From assembly GCF_018882415.1 (NCBI RefSeq), contig NZ_JACVOL010000001.1, forward strand, positions 248,001 through 312,000: DNA of 64,000 nt, given 5' to 3'. The DNA comes from Polynucleobacter sp. 86C-FISCH (GTDB taxonomy: Bacteria > Pseudomonadota > Gammaproteobacteria > Burkholderiales > Burkholderiaceae). Position numbers and translations under genes: made by a program. A model generated the notes under the pieces. That model saw only the letters and a list, made by a program, of their open reading frames with translations. It made no database searches and was not told the origin of the DNA. Positions 48,106 through 57,237 of this stretch are shown piece by piece. Positions within the stretch are counted from its first letter, which is position 1; each line of letters begins with the position of its first letter.

Positions 48106-49038
48106 TTGTCAGATCAACACACCCAAATCGATATTGCCGCCTTAAAAGATTACTTTTTAGGATTGCAAGAACGCATCACCACTGCAATGAGTGCTTTGGA
48201 TGGCAAAGTCTTTGTTGCTGATGAATGGCATAAGCCTGAAGACAGCAAACTCAAAGGCTATGGCCGCACCTGTATTTTGGATGGCGGCAATATTCTTGAA
48301 AAAGGTGGCGTTGGTTTCTCACACGTTCGCGGTGATCAAATGCCACCCTCAGCATCGCATCATCGTCCAGAGGTAGCGGGCCGCAGCTTTGAAGCAATGG
48401 GCGTCTCTTTGGTGTTTCACCCAAATAACCCCAAAGTACCGACTACACATATGAATGTGCGCTGCTTTATTGCGCAAGCCCCTGACAAAGAACCAGTTTG
48501 GTGGTTTGGCGGTGGCTTTGATCTCACACCCTATTACGGCGTTGATGAAGACTGCAAACACTTTCATCAAACTGCTAAAGATGCCTTAGATCCTTTTGGT
48601 GAAGAACTCTATCCCCGCTTTAAGAAGTGGTGTGATGAATACTTCTACTTAAAGCATCGTGAAGAGCCACGCGGTATTGGCGGCGTTTTCTTTGACGACT
48701 TTAATGAACTCGGTTTTGAAAAGAGCTTTGCGATGACTCGCGCAGTGGGTGATGCATTCATTAATGCTTACCTGCCGATTGTGCAGCGCCGCTATCAAGA
48801 TAGCTTTACTCCTGAAGAAAAGGCTTTCCAAGAATATCGCCGTGGCCGCTATGTGGAATACAACCTCATCTTTGATCGTGGCACCATCTTTGGTTTGCAC
48901 TCTGGTGGCCGTACCGAATCCATTTTGATGTCAATGCCTCCTGTGGTTCAGTGGTGGTACAACTGGCAACCTAAGCCTGGCACACCAGAAGCTAAGCTGT
49001 ATGACTACTACCTCAAGCCACGCGATTGGCTAGCGTGA
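48106..49038 (+). CDS. hemF: oxygen-dependent coproporphyrinogen III oxidase
   Basis: HemF oxidatively decarboxylates coproporphyrinogen III to protoporphyrinogen IX using O2. The 310 residues hold [36 protein letters not shown], the [13 protein letters not shown] signature region, and [17 protein letters not shown]. The start is a TTG, chosen because the family N-terminus begins here and no ATG precedes the conserved part. It marks an aerobic lifestyle. Confidence 0.95.
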   Translation: MSDQHTQIDIAALKDYFLGLQERITTAMSALDGKVFVADEWHKPEDSKLKGYGRTCILDGGNILEKGGVGFSHVRGDQMPPSASHHRPEVAGRSFEAMGVSLVFHPNNPKVPTTHMNVRCFIAQAPDKEPVWWFGGGFDLTPYYGVDEDCKHFHQTAKDALDPFGEELYPRFKKWCDEYFYLKHREEPRGIGGVFFDDFNELGFEKSFAMTRAVGDAFINAYLPIVQRRYQDSFTPEEKAFQEYRRGRYVEYNLIFDRGTIFGLHSGGRTESILMSMPPVVQWWYNWQPKPGTPEAKLYDYYLKPRDWLA

Positions 49039-49048
49039 GCATCTATCA

Positions 49049-49738
49049 TTGAGCGCTATTAAAAAAATTGGCATTCTGGGTGGCACGTTTGACCCTCCTC
49101 ATGTTGGCCACCTCAAACTAGCTACGCATTTTGCCAAGCTACTCCGCTTGGATGCGCTCCTACTGATACCTAGTGGTGAGCCATGGCAAAAAGGCACCTG
49201 CATCACATCAGCAGAAATGCGTTTTAGATTGACTGAAGCTGCTGGTATTGATTTAGCTCGTGCGTTTTTGTATTTAAAGATATCGACTCAGGTGGGAATT
49301 GATCGCATAGAAATTGATCGTGCCGGTCCAAGTTATGCCATTGATACTGTGAAAGCACTGCGCGAGCGATTTGGGGTGGATGCTAGCCTAACTTGGCTCA
49401 TGGGAGCAGATTCCTTGGTTGCACTACCTAGCTGGAACTCCTGGGAAAAGCTCAGTCAATACGTGAATTTTGCCGTAGCCACGAGACCTCATCATGATTT
49501 AAAGGAGCAAATCAGCTCTGAAGTGGGTCAATTTCTGCAAGAACATCAGACAAAGGATGCTGCCGCTCTTGAAAAATGCGCTGCAGGCCTCATATATATC
49601 GATGAAAGCCTCAATGTCGACTTATCCTCTACCGAGTTAAGAGATCGCCTTAAATCCAGCTCCAGAAGCGCCATAGCGTCTGAGCAAATTCCAACCCACA
49701 CCCTAGAAATCATTACAAATCTGGGCTTGTATCAGTAA
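49049..49738 (+). CDS. nadD: nicotinate-nucleotide adenylyltransferase
   Basis: NadD adenylates nicotinate mononucleotide in NAD synthesis. The 229-residue protein has IGILGGTFDPPHVGHLKLA with the HxGH motif at the N-terminus, LTWLMGADSLVALPSWNSWE, and a C-terminal SSTELRDRL. The start codon is TTG at 49049, ten bases after hemF. The central region (about 70-95) is a little longer than in E. coli. Confidence 0.93.
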   Translation: MSAIKKIGILGGTFDPPHVGHLKLATHFAKLLRLDALLLIPSGEPWQKGTCITSAEMRFRLTEAAGIDLARAFLYLKISTQVGIDRIEIDRAGPSYAIDTVKALRERFGVDASLTWLMGADSLVALPSWNSWEKLSQYVNFAVATRPHHDLKEQISSEVGQFLQEHQTKDAAALEKCAAGLIYIDESLNVDLSSTELRDRLKSSSRSAIASEQIPTHTLEIITNLGLYQ

Positions 49739-49783
49739 TCAAGCTAAGATCACCCTAAATACAAAAATTATTGTCGAGAAAAT

Positions 49784-50176
49784 ATGGACTTACGTAAATT
49801 ACAACGCGTCGTGATTGATGCTCTAGAAGATGTGAAGGCGCAAGATATTCGCGTCTACGACACTACCAAATTAAGTGAATTATTTGACCGGGTCATTATT
49901 GCCACCGGTTCAAGCAATCGCCAAACCCGCTCTTTAGCAATGTCCGTTAAAGAAGAGGTAAACGCTAAAGGTGGCGAAGTCATCTCTATTGAAGGCTTGG
50001 AAACTGGTGAATGGGTATTGGTTGATTGCGGCGATATCGTTGTGCACATTTTGCAACCGATGCTGCGCTCTTACTATCAGCTAGAAGGCATGTGGGGTGC
50101 TAAACCTGTACGCGTGAAATTGGCTGGTAGCAAAGGTCTTGCCAAAGCTAGCGAATCTGAAGACGACGACGAATAA
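49784..50176 (+). CDS. rsfS: ribosome silencing factor RsfS
   Basis: RsfS binds ribosomal protein L14 and blocks subunit joining in slow growth. The 130 residues show [42 protein letters not shown] and YYQLEGMWG, all typical of the DUF143 family. The last 15 residues are acidic. It stands between nadD and rlmH, its standard place. Confidence 0.95.
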   Translation: MDLRKLQRVVIDALEDVKAQDIRVYDTTKLSELFDRVIIATGSSNRQTRSLAMSVKEEVNAKGGEVISIEGLETGEWVLVDCGDIVVHILQPMLRSYYQLEGMWGAKPVRVKLAGSKGLAKASESEDDDE

Positions 50177-50196
50177 CTTCGTCGTTAAAAGCATCG

Positions 50197-50640
50197 ATGC
50201 GCCTCACCATTGTTTCAGTTGGTCATAAGATGCCTGATTGGGTTGCAACAGCAACCCATGACTACATTAAAAGAATGCCTGCAGACTGCAGCATTGAAAT
50301 CAAAGAAATCAAACCAGACCTGACGCCTGCTAAAGAGGCCGTCAAAATTGCTGCCGCCATTCCGAAGGGATCAAGAGTCATTGCCTTAGATGAGCGCGGC
50401 AAAGACCAAACTACTCAAAACTTAGCGACTCAGTTGGCCAGTTGGCGCCAAGAGGGTTTTGATATCACCTTTTTAATTGGTGGCGCAGATGGCTTAGATC
50501 CTAGCCTGAAAACCACTGCTCAGGCAATGTGGCGCCTCTCCAGCCTGACTCTTCCCCATGCCATGGCTAGAGTGCTGCTGGTAGAGCAACTCTATCGCGC
50601 TTGGACCATTCTGCAGGGTCACCCCTACCATCGGGAGTAA
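50197..50640 (+). CDS. rlmH: 23S rRNA (pseudouridine-1915-N3) methyltransferase RlmH
   Basis: RlmH is a SPOUT methyltransferase that modifies pseudouridine 1915 in helix 69 of 23S rRNA. The 147 residues include [26 protein letters not shown], the knot region [14 protein letters not shown], and the closing [18 protein letters not shown]. Confidence 0.96.
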   Translation: MRLTIVSVGHKMPDWVATATHDYIKRMPADCSIEIKEIKPDLTPAKEAVKIAAAIPKGSRVIALDERGKDQTTQNLATQLASWRQEGFDITFLIGGADGLDPSLKTTAQAMWRLSSLTLPHAMARVLLVEQLYRAWTILQGHPYHRE

Positions 50641-50644
50641 TCTT

Positions 50645-51268
50645 GTGAGCCCATTTATTTATCTCGCTTCACAGAGCCCGCGTCGCCAAGAACTCTTAAA
50701 ACAAATTGGCGTTCGCTTCGAAATGCTTTTACCAAGCGCCGATGAGGATAGTGAAGGTATTGAAGCGCCTCTCCCCCAAGAAAAAGCTCGCGTGTATGTT
50801 GAAAGAGTTACCTTGGCAAAAAGTGTAGCGGCACTCTCTCGTTGGCAAAAAAGCAATTTACCTTGGGCTCCGATTCTTTGTGCGGATACTACGGTTAGCC
50901 TGCCCAACAGTCCTGATGGTGAAATCTTAGGAAAGCCAAGCGATGCAGCAGATGCTGCGCGGATTCTCAATATGCTCAGCGGCAAAGCACATGAGGTATT
51001 AACCGCTGTCGCCGTTACGCTAGCCCCAACAGAAATACCCAAGATTTTGGTACAGGTATCACGTGTGCAATTTGCAGAGCTATCTCCAGCCCAGATTGAT
51101 GCTTATATCGCCAGCGGTGAACCCTTTGGTAAGGCTGGCGCCTATGGCATTCAGGGTCTGGGGGGTGCTTTTATTCCCTCTATCCAAGGAAGTTATAGCG
51201 GTATCATGGGCTTACCCATCTATGAAACCCAACAATTACTAGAAATTGCCGGCCTGACTCGCGTATGA
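50645..51268 (+). CDS. maf: Maf-family nucleoside triphosphate pyrophosphatase
   Basis: Maf proteins hydrolyse non-canonical or surplus nucleoside triphosphates. This one resembles the YhdE (dTTP/UTP) group. The 207 residues begin with FIYLASQSPRRQELLKQIG, followed by CADTTVSL, ILNMLSGKAHEVLT, and the GSYSGIMGLPIYET end. The start codon is GTG. It overlaps rng by four bases. Confidence 0.93.
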   Translation: MSPFIYLASQSPRRQELLKQIGVRFEMLLPSADEDSEGIEAPLPQEKARVYVERVTLAKSVAALSRWQKSNLPWAPILCADTTVSLPNSPDGEILGKPSDAADAARILNMLSGKAHEVLTAVAVTLAPTEIPKILVQVSRVQFAELSPAQIDAYIASGEPFGKAGAYGIQGLGGAFIPSIQGSYSGIMGLPIYETQQLLEIAGLTRV

Positions 51269-52728
51269 ACGAAGAAATACTGATCAATATCACTCCGCAA
51301 GAAACGCGGGTTGCTTTAATTCAGCAAGGGGCTGTTCAGGAGCTGCAAATTGAGCGCACTCGCCAACGCGGCATTGTGGGCAATATTTATTTAGCAAAAG
51401 TTGTTCGCGTCTTACCTGGTATGCAATCAGCGTTTATTGAAATTGGCTTAGAGCGCACTGCTTTTATGCACGTAGCAGATATCACCCAAAACAATCCCCA
51501 AGCGCAAATTGAAAAGTTATTGTTTGAAGGTCAAACACTTTTAGTTCAGGTACTCAAAGATCCTTTAGGTACAAAAGGTGCACGTCTTACAACTCAATTA
51601 AGTATTGCTGGGCGGAATTTGGTTTACCTTCCTCCAGCAGGTAGTGATACCGCTACCGAAAAATATATTGGCGTTTCTCAGCGAATCGACCAACCTGAGG
51701 AGCGCGAAGCCATCAAGACTCGTCTCGCCAGCTTGATGGCCGCTGATGAAAAAGGTGGGATTATTGTTCGCACGAGTGCTCAGGATGCCTCAGACACTGA
51801 ACTGCAGCATGACATGCTTTACCTACGCACCACCTGGGACAACATCCATGCGGCCATGAAACACAATCCCGCGCCCACCTTACTCTATCAAGACCTTAGC
51901 TTGGCTGAACGAGTATTACGGGATGTGGCCGGAGAAGAAACCACCCAGATCCGCGTGGATTCGGCTGAGAATTTCGAGAAGCTCAAAGCATTTACTAATT
52001 CTTATATGCCCAATCTATTGGGCAAGCTGACATTACATCGTGGCGAGCGCGCCCTCTTTGATTTATTTGATGTCGATGCAGAGATTAATAAGGCGCTGGG
52101 TCGCAGAGTTGACCTCAAGTCGGGCGGCTATCTGATGATTGATCAAACAGAGTCTATGACAACGATTGATGTGAATACTGGCAGCTATGTCGGTGCACGC
52201 AATCTTGATGACACTGTCTTTAAAACGAATTTAGAGGCAGCCCAAGCAATCGCTCGACAGCTACGCTTACGCAATCTAGGTGGAATCATCATTATTGATT
52301 TCATCGACATGATTGGCAAAGACCATCAAGAATCTGTACTGCATGAACTTAAGCGCAATCTTGAGCGCGATCATGCGCGCACCTCAGTGAGCGACTTCTC
52401 CGCTTTAGGTTTGGTAGAGATGACGCGCAAACGTACCCGTGAATCTTTAGCTCATATTACCTGCGAGCCTTGTGCTACCTGCCTTGGTAAGGGTGAGGTT
52501 AAAACTGCACAAACGATTTGCTACGAGATTTTGCGTGAGATTGTGCGGGAGCACCGCCAATTTAATCCAAGAGAATTTAGGATTGTGGCTGCGCCTGATG
52601 TCATTGATCTCTTCCTAGAAGAAGAGAATCAATTCTTGGCACAACTCGGTGACTTTATTGGCAAACCCATTACCCTCCAAGCAGAGGGTAGCTTCCGACA
52701 AGAACAATACGATATCGTTCTTAGTTAA
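51265..52728 (+). CDS. rng: ribonuclease G
   Basis: RNase G matures the 5' end of 16S rRNA and degrades some mRNAs. The 487 residues have an S1 domain (RGIVGNIYLAKVVRVLPGMQ region), the DNase I-like catalytic part with TIDVNTGSYVGARN and IIIIDFIDMIGKDH supplying magnesium aspartates, and a cysteine-rich link CEPCATCLGKG. It lacks the long RNase E tail. Its TAA is followed at once by the msbA stop on the other strand. Confidence 0.95.
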   Translation: MNEEILINITPQETRVALIQQGAVQELQIERTRQRGIVGNIYLAKVVRVLPGMQSAFIEIGLERTAFMHVADITQNNPQAQIEKLLFEGQTLLVQVLKDPLGTKGARLTTQLSIAGRNLVYLPPAGSDTATEKYIGVSQRIDQPEEREAIKTRLASLMAADEKGGIIVRTSAQDASDTELQHDMLYLRTTWDNIHAAMKHNPAPTLLYQDLSLAERVLRDVAGEETTQIRVDSAENFEKLKAFTNSYMPNLLGKLTLHRGERALFDLFDVDAEINKALGRRVDLKSGGYLMIDQTESMTTIDVNTGSYVGARNLDDTVFKTNLEAAQAIARQLRLRNLGGIIIIDFIDMIGKDHQESVLHELKRNLERDHARTSVSDFSALGLVEMTRKRTRESLAHITCEPCATCLGKGEVKTAQTICYEILREIVREHRQFNPREFRIVAAPDVIDLFLEEENQFLAQLGDFIGKPITLQAEGSFRQEQYDIVLS

Positions 52729-54492
52729 TTAAGCGTTTGAAAATTGAATGCGATGCAAGTTGGCATAGAGTCCCTCTTGCTTAATCAAATTTTCGTGAGA
52801 GCCATTTTCAATAATCTTGCCGTGCTCTAACACCACAATACGGTCTGCGTGCTCAATAGTCGATAAGCGATGGGCAATGACCAAGGTAGTTTTGCCGGCC
52901 ATTAATCGTTCGAGAGCATCCTGCACCTGACGTTCAGATTCAGAATCCAAAGCGGACGTTGCCTCATCCAAGATCAAGATCGGGGCGTCCTTATAAATTG
53001 CGCGCGCAATTGCTAAACGCTGGCGCTGCCCGCCAGATAAGCGATTGCCGTTATCACCTATCAGGGAATCAATCCCTTCTGGCAACTCTTTAATGAGCGC
53101 ACTTAAATTGGCAGCCTCTAAGGCCTCCATGACACGGCCACGATCGATGCCAGCTTGATCACTAGCGCCATAAGCGACGTTAGCAGCAATCGTATCGTTA
53201 AAGAGAATAACGTCCTGGCTCACAAATGCGATTTGGCGACGCACATCAGCCAACACAATATCTTCCATTGGAATATCGTCCAAGAAAATATGTCCGCTAG
53301 TAGGTTTATAGAATCGAGGTAATAAGTTGACGAGGGTAGATTTACCGCCACCGGATGGACCTACAAAAGCAATGACTTCGCCTGGCTTAATGGTGAGATT
53401 GATATTACTGAGGGCATCTTTACGATCACCCTCCTGCTCATATGCAAACCCGACATTCTCGAAACGAATGCCGCCTTTAGCCTTGTCAAGTGGCTTCATG
53501 TTTTGCTTGCGTTCTTCACCCTCTTCAAAAGGTTGATCCATTAATCCAAAAATCATCTCTGCTGCAGTGAGGCCGCGTTGGAGGGGTTGATTAATGTCGG
53601 CCAAGTGCTTTAGCGGGGAAATTACCAACATCATGGCGGTAATGAAAGCCGCAAAACCCCCAACTGTAGTGCCTTCAGCGGCTGACTGCATCAAGGCAAT
53701 CACAAGAACTACAGATAAGGCCATGGAGGCAATCAACTGAGTAATGGGTTGATTCAAGCCACCCGCTACTGCAGACTTCAAGGCAAACTGACGCGCGCGC
53801 TCGGCCTTTTGCTTAAAACGATTCATTTCATACTCTTCAGCGCCATGCACCTTAACAATTTTGTAACCAGCAGCGGCTTCTTCAACAATATAAGCAAGAT
53901 CGCTGGTAAGTGTTTGTTGTTCGCGATTAAGCGACCTGAGTCGACGATTAATTTTGCTCATGATGAATGCAATCACCGGGAAAATAATCAAGACAACCAA
54001 AGTCAATTGCCAATTTAAATAGATTAAGTAACCCATCAAACCTACTACGGTTAGCGAATCTCGCACCAAGCTGATTAACATGCCGCCCATCACGGTAAGC
54101 ACATTATTTACCTCGAATACCACGCCATTAATTAAAGTAGATGCAGAGTTCTTTTGAAAAAATGTGGTGTTGGCATGTAAGAGTGTTTGAAACATTTGCT
54201 CACGCAATTTCAGCAACACAGAGTTAATTACTCTAGTTAGCAAATAACTCGACAGAAATTGTGCCAAGCTGCGCACCAAAGCCAAGCCCACCAAGAAAAC
54301 TGGCACTTGCCAAAGCTTGCTATTGAGCTGTCCAGTAAAACCGCGATCCAATAAAGGCTTCATCAGGGCTGGAATGGAGGTCTCGGCAGCGGCTACTACA
54401 GCCATAGCCAAAAGGGACCCAATAATCAAGCCAATATGGGGCTTTAGGTACGTAATTAAGCGATTTAAGGAGGTACGGTCTTGAGCATTCAT
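52729..54492 (-). CDS. msbA: lipid A export ABC transporter MsbA
   Basis: MsbA flips lipid A-core across the inner membrane. The 587 residues contain six membrane segments (about 20-310) and an ATPase with [35 protein letters not shown] and [12 protein letters not shown]. The ATG at 54492 fits the family start. The open frame further upstream overlaps the divergent glycosyltransferase and is not coding. Only ten bases separate the two start codons. Confidence 0.93.
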   Translation of the reverse strand: MNAQDRTSLNRLITYLKPHIGLIIGSLLAMAVVAAAETSIPALMKPLLDRGFTGQLNSKLWQVPVFLVGLALVRSLAQFLSSYLLTRVINSVLLKLREQMFQTLLHANTTFFQKNSASTLINGVVFEVNNVLTVMGGMLISLVRDSLTVVGLMGYLIYLNWQLTLVVLIIFPVIAFIMSKINRRLRSLNREQQTLTSDLAYIVEEAAAGYKIVKVHGAEEYEMNRFKQKAERARQFALKSAVAGGLNQPITQLIASMALSVVLVIALMQSAAEGTTVGGFAAFITAMMLVISPLKHLADINQPLQRGLTAAEMIFGLMDQPFEEGEERKQNMKPLDKAKGGIRFENVGFAYEQEGDRKDALSNINLTIKPGEVIAFVGPSGGGKSTLVNLLPRFYKPTSGHIFLDDIPMEDIVLADVRRQIAFVSQDVILFNDTIAANVAYGASDQAGIDRGRVMEALEAANLSALIKELPEGIDSLIGDNGNRLSGGQRQRLAIARAIYKDAPILILDEATSALDSESERQVQDALERLMAGKTTLVIAHRLSTIEHADRIVVLEHGKIIENGSHENLIKQEGLYANLHRIQFSNA

Positions 54493-54497
54493 ATAAT
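54492..54497 (+). promoter_or_regulatory. -10 box TATAAT placed for a leaderless glycosyltransferase mRNA
   Basis: A perfect TATAAT is followed by five bases and the ATG at 54503. It sits inside the palindrome ATTCAT-ATA-ATGAAT (54487-54501), which also contains the msbA start codon on the other strand. No Shine-Dalgarno sequence is present. Confidence 0.5.
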
Positions 54498-54499
54498 GA

Positions 54500-54505
54500 A
54501 TTATG
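54500..54505 (-). promoter_or_regulatory. -10-like box for msbA
   Basis: On the minus strand CATAAT (5 of 6) ends seven bases before the msbA ATG at 54492, again without a Shine-Dalgarno sequence. The two divergent boxes lie within 14 bases of each other. Confidence 0.35.
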
Positions 54506-55264
54506 CCCACCTTATCAGTCATACTCATCACCCGCAATGAAGAGGCCAATTTGGACGATTGTCTGGCCTCCCTGGAGGGTATTGCCCAACAGATCGTGGT
54601 TGTAGATACCAATAGCTCAGATCGCACGCTAGATATAGCCAAAAACCATGGTGCGACCATATCCCAGCCATCTGACTGGCCTGGTTTTGGCCCTCAGAAG
54701 AACCGTGCTTTAGACCTTGCAACCGGGGAATGGGTCTTATCTATAGACGCAGATGAACGATTAACTCCAGCCCTCAAATCTGAGATTCTGACGGCAATTC
54801 ACCATAGCGCCCATGTGGACTGTTTTGCCATCCCTAGACTATCTTGGTACTGCGGTCGTTTTATACGTCACTCCGGATGGAGCCCCGACTATGTAGATCG
54901 TCTTTTTAAGCGTGGCACCGCCCGCTTCTCAGATGACCTGGTACATGAGCGTCTCATTCCCAATGGTCAGGTAGCCAAACTAGAAAACCCACTACTCCAT
55001 TACAGCTTCATGAACTACTCTCAAGTTCTGCAAAAGCTCGATCGCTATTCCACCGCATCCGCAGAGCAAGCATTTGCCAAAGGCAAAACGAGTAGCCCTC
55101 TGAAAGCTGTTCTTCATGGCGTATGGGCATTTATTCGCACTTATATTATTCGCGTGGGATTCTTAGATGGGGCGCAAGGATTTGCTCTAGCAATATCTAA
55201 TGGTCAAGGCACCTACTATCGCTATATCAAGCTTTGGCACCTCAACCAGGAAGCCAACAAATGA
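54503..55264 (+). CDS. glycosyltransferase family 2, WaaE/KdtX-like LPS core enzyme
   Basis: The 253-residue GT-A enzyme starts [20 protein letters not shown] and has [22 protein letters not shown] with the metal-binding DAD, and the DLVHERL and HYSFMNYSQ motifs typical of the WaaE/KdtX beta-1,4-glucosyltransferase group acting on the LPS inner core. It heads a three-gene operon beside msbA. The sugar donor is inferred. Confidence 0.87.
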   Translation: MPTLSVILITRNEEANLDDCLASLEGIAQQIVVVDTNSSDRTLDIAKNHGATISQPSDWPGFGPQKNRALDLATGEWVLSIDADERLTPALKSEILTAIHHSAHVDCFAIPRLSWYCGRFIRHSGWSPDYVDRLFKRGTARFSDDLVHERLIPNGQVAKLENPLLHYSFMNYSQVLQKLDRYSTASAEQAFAKGKTSSPLKAVLHGVWAFIRTYIIRVGFLDGAQGFALAISNGQGTYYRYIKLWHLNQEANK

Positions 55265-56040
55265 TTTCGATTTTGCTGGCCACTTATAACTGGCCACAAG
55301 CGCTCAAGCTTTGCCTGGAATCGCTAGCAACTCAAACAGATCAGAACTTTGAGATCATCATTGCAGATGATGGCTCTACCGAGAGCACAAAACAAGTGAT
55401 TGAGTCTTTTAGCAGCTCTTACCCTGCTGCTATCAAGCATCTATGGCAAGAAGATCAAGGTTTTCGGAAAACCAAAATTCTGAACCAAGCTATTAATGCT
55501 GCCCATGGAGACTACCTAGTATTTTTAGATGGCGACTGTATCGTGCAACCGGACTTTGTGGCAAGACATCGTGAACTGGCGCAAAAAGGATTTTTGGTTA
55601 CTGGCAGCAGAATTCTTCTCAATGAAAACCTCACCCAAGAATTACTCACCTGGTCGCAATGGAGTTTTCAGAAGTTCTCGTCAGGCTTACTAGGCAAGCG
55701 CCTTAGCGGAGGCATTAATAAATACTGGCCTCTTAAAATAAAACTAGGTAACGGCTCCTGGCGTGATTACAAAAAATTTGTTTGGCGCCGTATCAAAGGT
55801 TGCAATATGGCATGCTGGAAAGAGGATGCCGAAGCGATAAACGGCTTTGATGAAACCATGACAGGCTGGGGTCACGAAGATGCCGACTTTGTATTTAGAT
55901 TGCAGCATCACGGCATCACTCGTAAATCGGGCTCTTGGTCTACCGAAGTCCTGCATCTATTTCATAAAATTAACGATCAAAGCAATGCCGCTGAGAATGC
56001 GCGGCGCGTGCGTGAGAAGATTTTGGCTAAGGCACTGTAA
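55261..56040 (+). CDS. glycosyltransferase family 2 with galactosyltransferase-type C-terminal motif
   Basis: From the ATG at 55261, which overlaps the previous stop as ATGA, the protein has 259 residues. It shows [35 protein letters not shown], and the C-terminal GCNMACWKEDAEAINGFDE with GWGHEDADF, a Glyco_transf_7C-like motif. It probably adds a sugar to the LPS core or a capsule-like glycan. Confidence 0.85.
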   Translation: MISILLATYNWPQALKLCLESLATQTDQNFEIIIADDGSTESTKQVIESFSSSYPAAIKHLWQEDQGFRKTKILNQAINAAHGDYLVFLDGDCIVQPDFVARHRELAQKGFLVTGSRILLNENLTQELLTWSQWSFQKFSSGLLGKRLSGGINKYWPLKIKLGNGSWRDYKKFVWRRIKGCNMACWKEDAEAINGFDETMTGWGHEDADFVFRLQHHGITRKSGSWSTEVLHLFHKINDQSNAAENARRVREKILAKAL

Positions 56041-56054
56041 GAATTCACAACAAT

Positions 56055-57212
56055 ATGACTACTTACTCGAATCTCAAGCCCAAAAAAGTCCTCTTCATTG
56101 CCACTAGGCAAATCGGCGACGTACTGGTAACAACGCCTCTCATTAGTAAAGCTAGAGAGCTGTGGCCAGAAGCAGAATTTCATTTTTTAGGCTATCGCGG
56201 CAAGTTAGAAATGTTGCACGGCAATCCTGACATTGCTGAAGTCATTGAAACCTCGGATCGCCCTGGTTTTGGTGAATACCTCTCCTTATTTAATCGCCTA
56301 TTTCAGCGTTACGACTTGGCAGTAGTCACCCAACCAAGCGACCGGGCCTACCTATACGGCTTAGTAGCTGCATTTAGAAGAGTGGGCGTCTTAGGCGGCC
56401 ATCCTCAAGGTAAAGATTCTGCAGATCAACACAAGCGTAGCAAGAGTGAGAAGCAAAATACCTGGAAGAAGTTCATCTGTATGCACACTGTGGATGTTGA
56501 TTACTTTAACCAACACGTCATTACAGAAAAGCTGCGCCTTCTAGAAGCCTTCTTTAAAAATCCAGCGGATTTATTCTCCAAGCCGATATCAGTGACGCCT
56601 CCTGAAGGTGAGCCTTTGACACCCGTCATCGCCAGTGAACTCAAGCAACCCTATGTCGTCATACATCCAGGACCTCTGACTGCTTATAAACGTTGGCCAC
56701 TCGCTTACTGGCAAGAGCTCATTACCTGGTTGGTTAATCAAGGTTTTCAGATCGTATTAAGCGCTTCACCTGCAAAGCAGGACGTGCAACTCAATAACGA
56801 CATCATATCTTTATTGGCTCAAGAAATTAAAGATAAAGTGATCAACGCTGCGGGTAAGCTATCTATTCCACAAGCGGGCACACTCATTCGGAGCGCTGCT
56901 TTATATATTGGTGTTGATACGTCCATTACGCATTTAGCGGCAGCTTGCAATACTCCAACCATCACCCTATTTGGCGCTACCCCGCCAACCAACTTTGGTC
57001 CATGGCCCAATGGCTTCATTGGTGAACAGCCTTATCTATTGCGCGCCCGTACACAAACCGTGGGTAATGTCACCATTTTGCAAGGTCCTGGTGAATGCGT
57101 GCCTTGCCGTAAAGCCGGTTGTCTTGATAAAGCAGATAGCTACAGCGAGTGTTTAGATCTACTAGAACCTAAACAAGTGATTGAAGCAATTCAAAAAGCG
57201 CTAGCAAACTAA
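56055..57212 (+). CDS. glycosyltransferase family 9, heptosyltransferase-like
   Basis: The 385-residue GT-B enzyme begins KKVLFIATRQIGDVLVTTPL, the family's N-terminal motif, and has YVVIHPGPLTAYKRWPLAYW and IGVDTSITHLAAACNTPTI for donor binding. A cysteine cluster C.PC....C (GECVPCRKAGC) near the C-terminus is seen in WaaQ-like proteins. It likely adds heptose to LPS core. It converges on dnaE with 25 bases between. Confidence 0.87.
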   Translation: MTTYSNLKPKKVLFIATRQIGDVLVTTPLISKARELWPEAEFHFLGYRGKLEMLHGNPDIAEVIETSDRPGFGEYLSLFNRLFQRYDLAVVTQPSDRAYLYGLVAAFRRVGVLGGHPQGKDSADQHKRSKSEKQNTWKKFICMHTVDVDYFNQHVITEKLRLLEAFFKNPADLFSKPISVTPPEGEPLTPVIASELKQPYVVIHPGPLTAYKRWPLAYWQELITWLVNQGFQIVLSASPAKQDVQLNNDIISLLAQEIKDKVINAAGKLSIPQAGTLIRSAALYIGVDTSITHLAAACNTPTITLFGATPPTNFGPWPNGFIGEQPYLLRARTQTVGNVTILQGPGECVPCRKAGCLDKADSYSECLDLLEPKQVIEAIQKALAN

Positions 57213-57237
57213 AATAGCGTCAATACTAAAAAAATTC

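Noticed and set aside
54493..54660. N-terminal extension of msbA
   Set aside because: It lies opposite the glycosyltransferase coding region, and the MsbA family starts at 54492.
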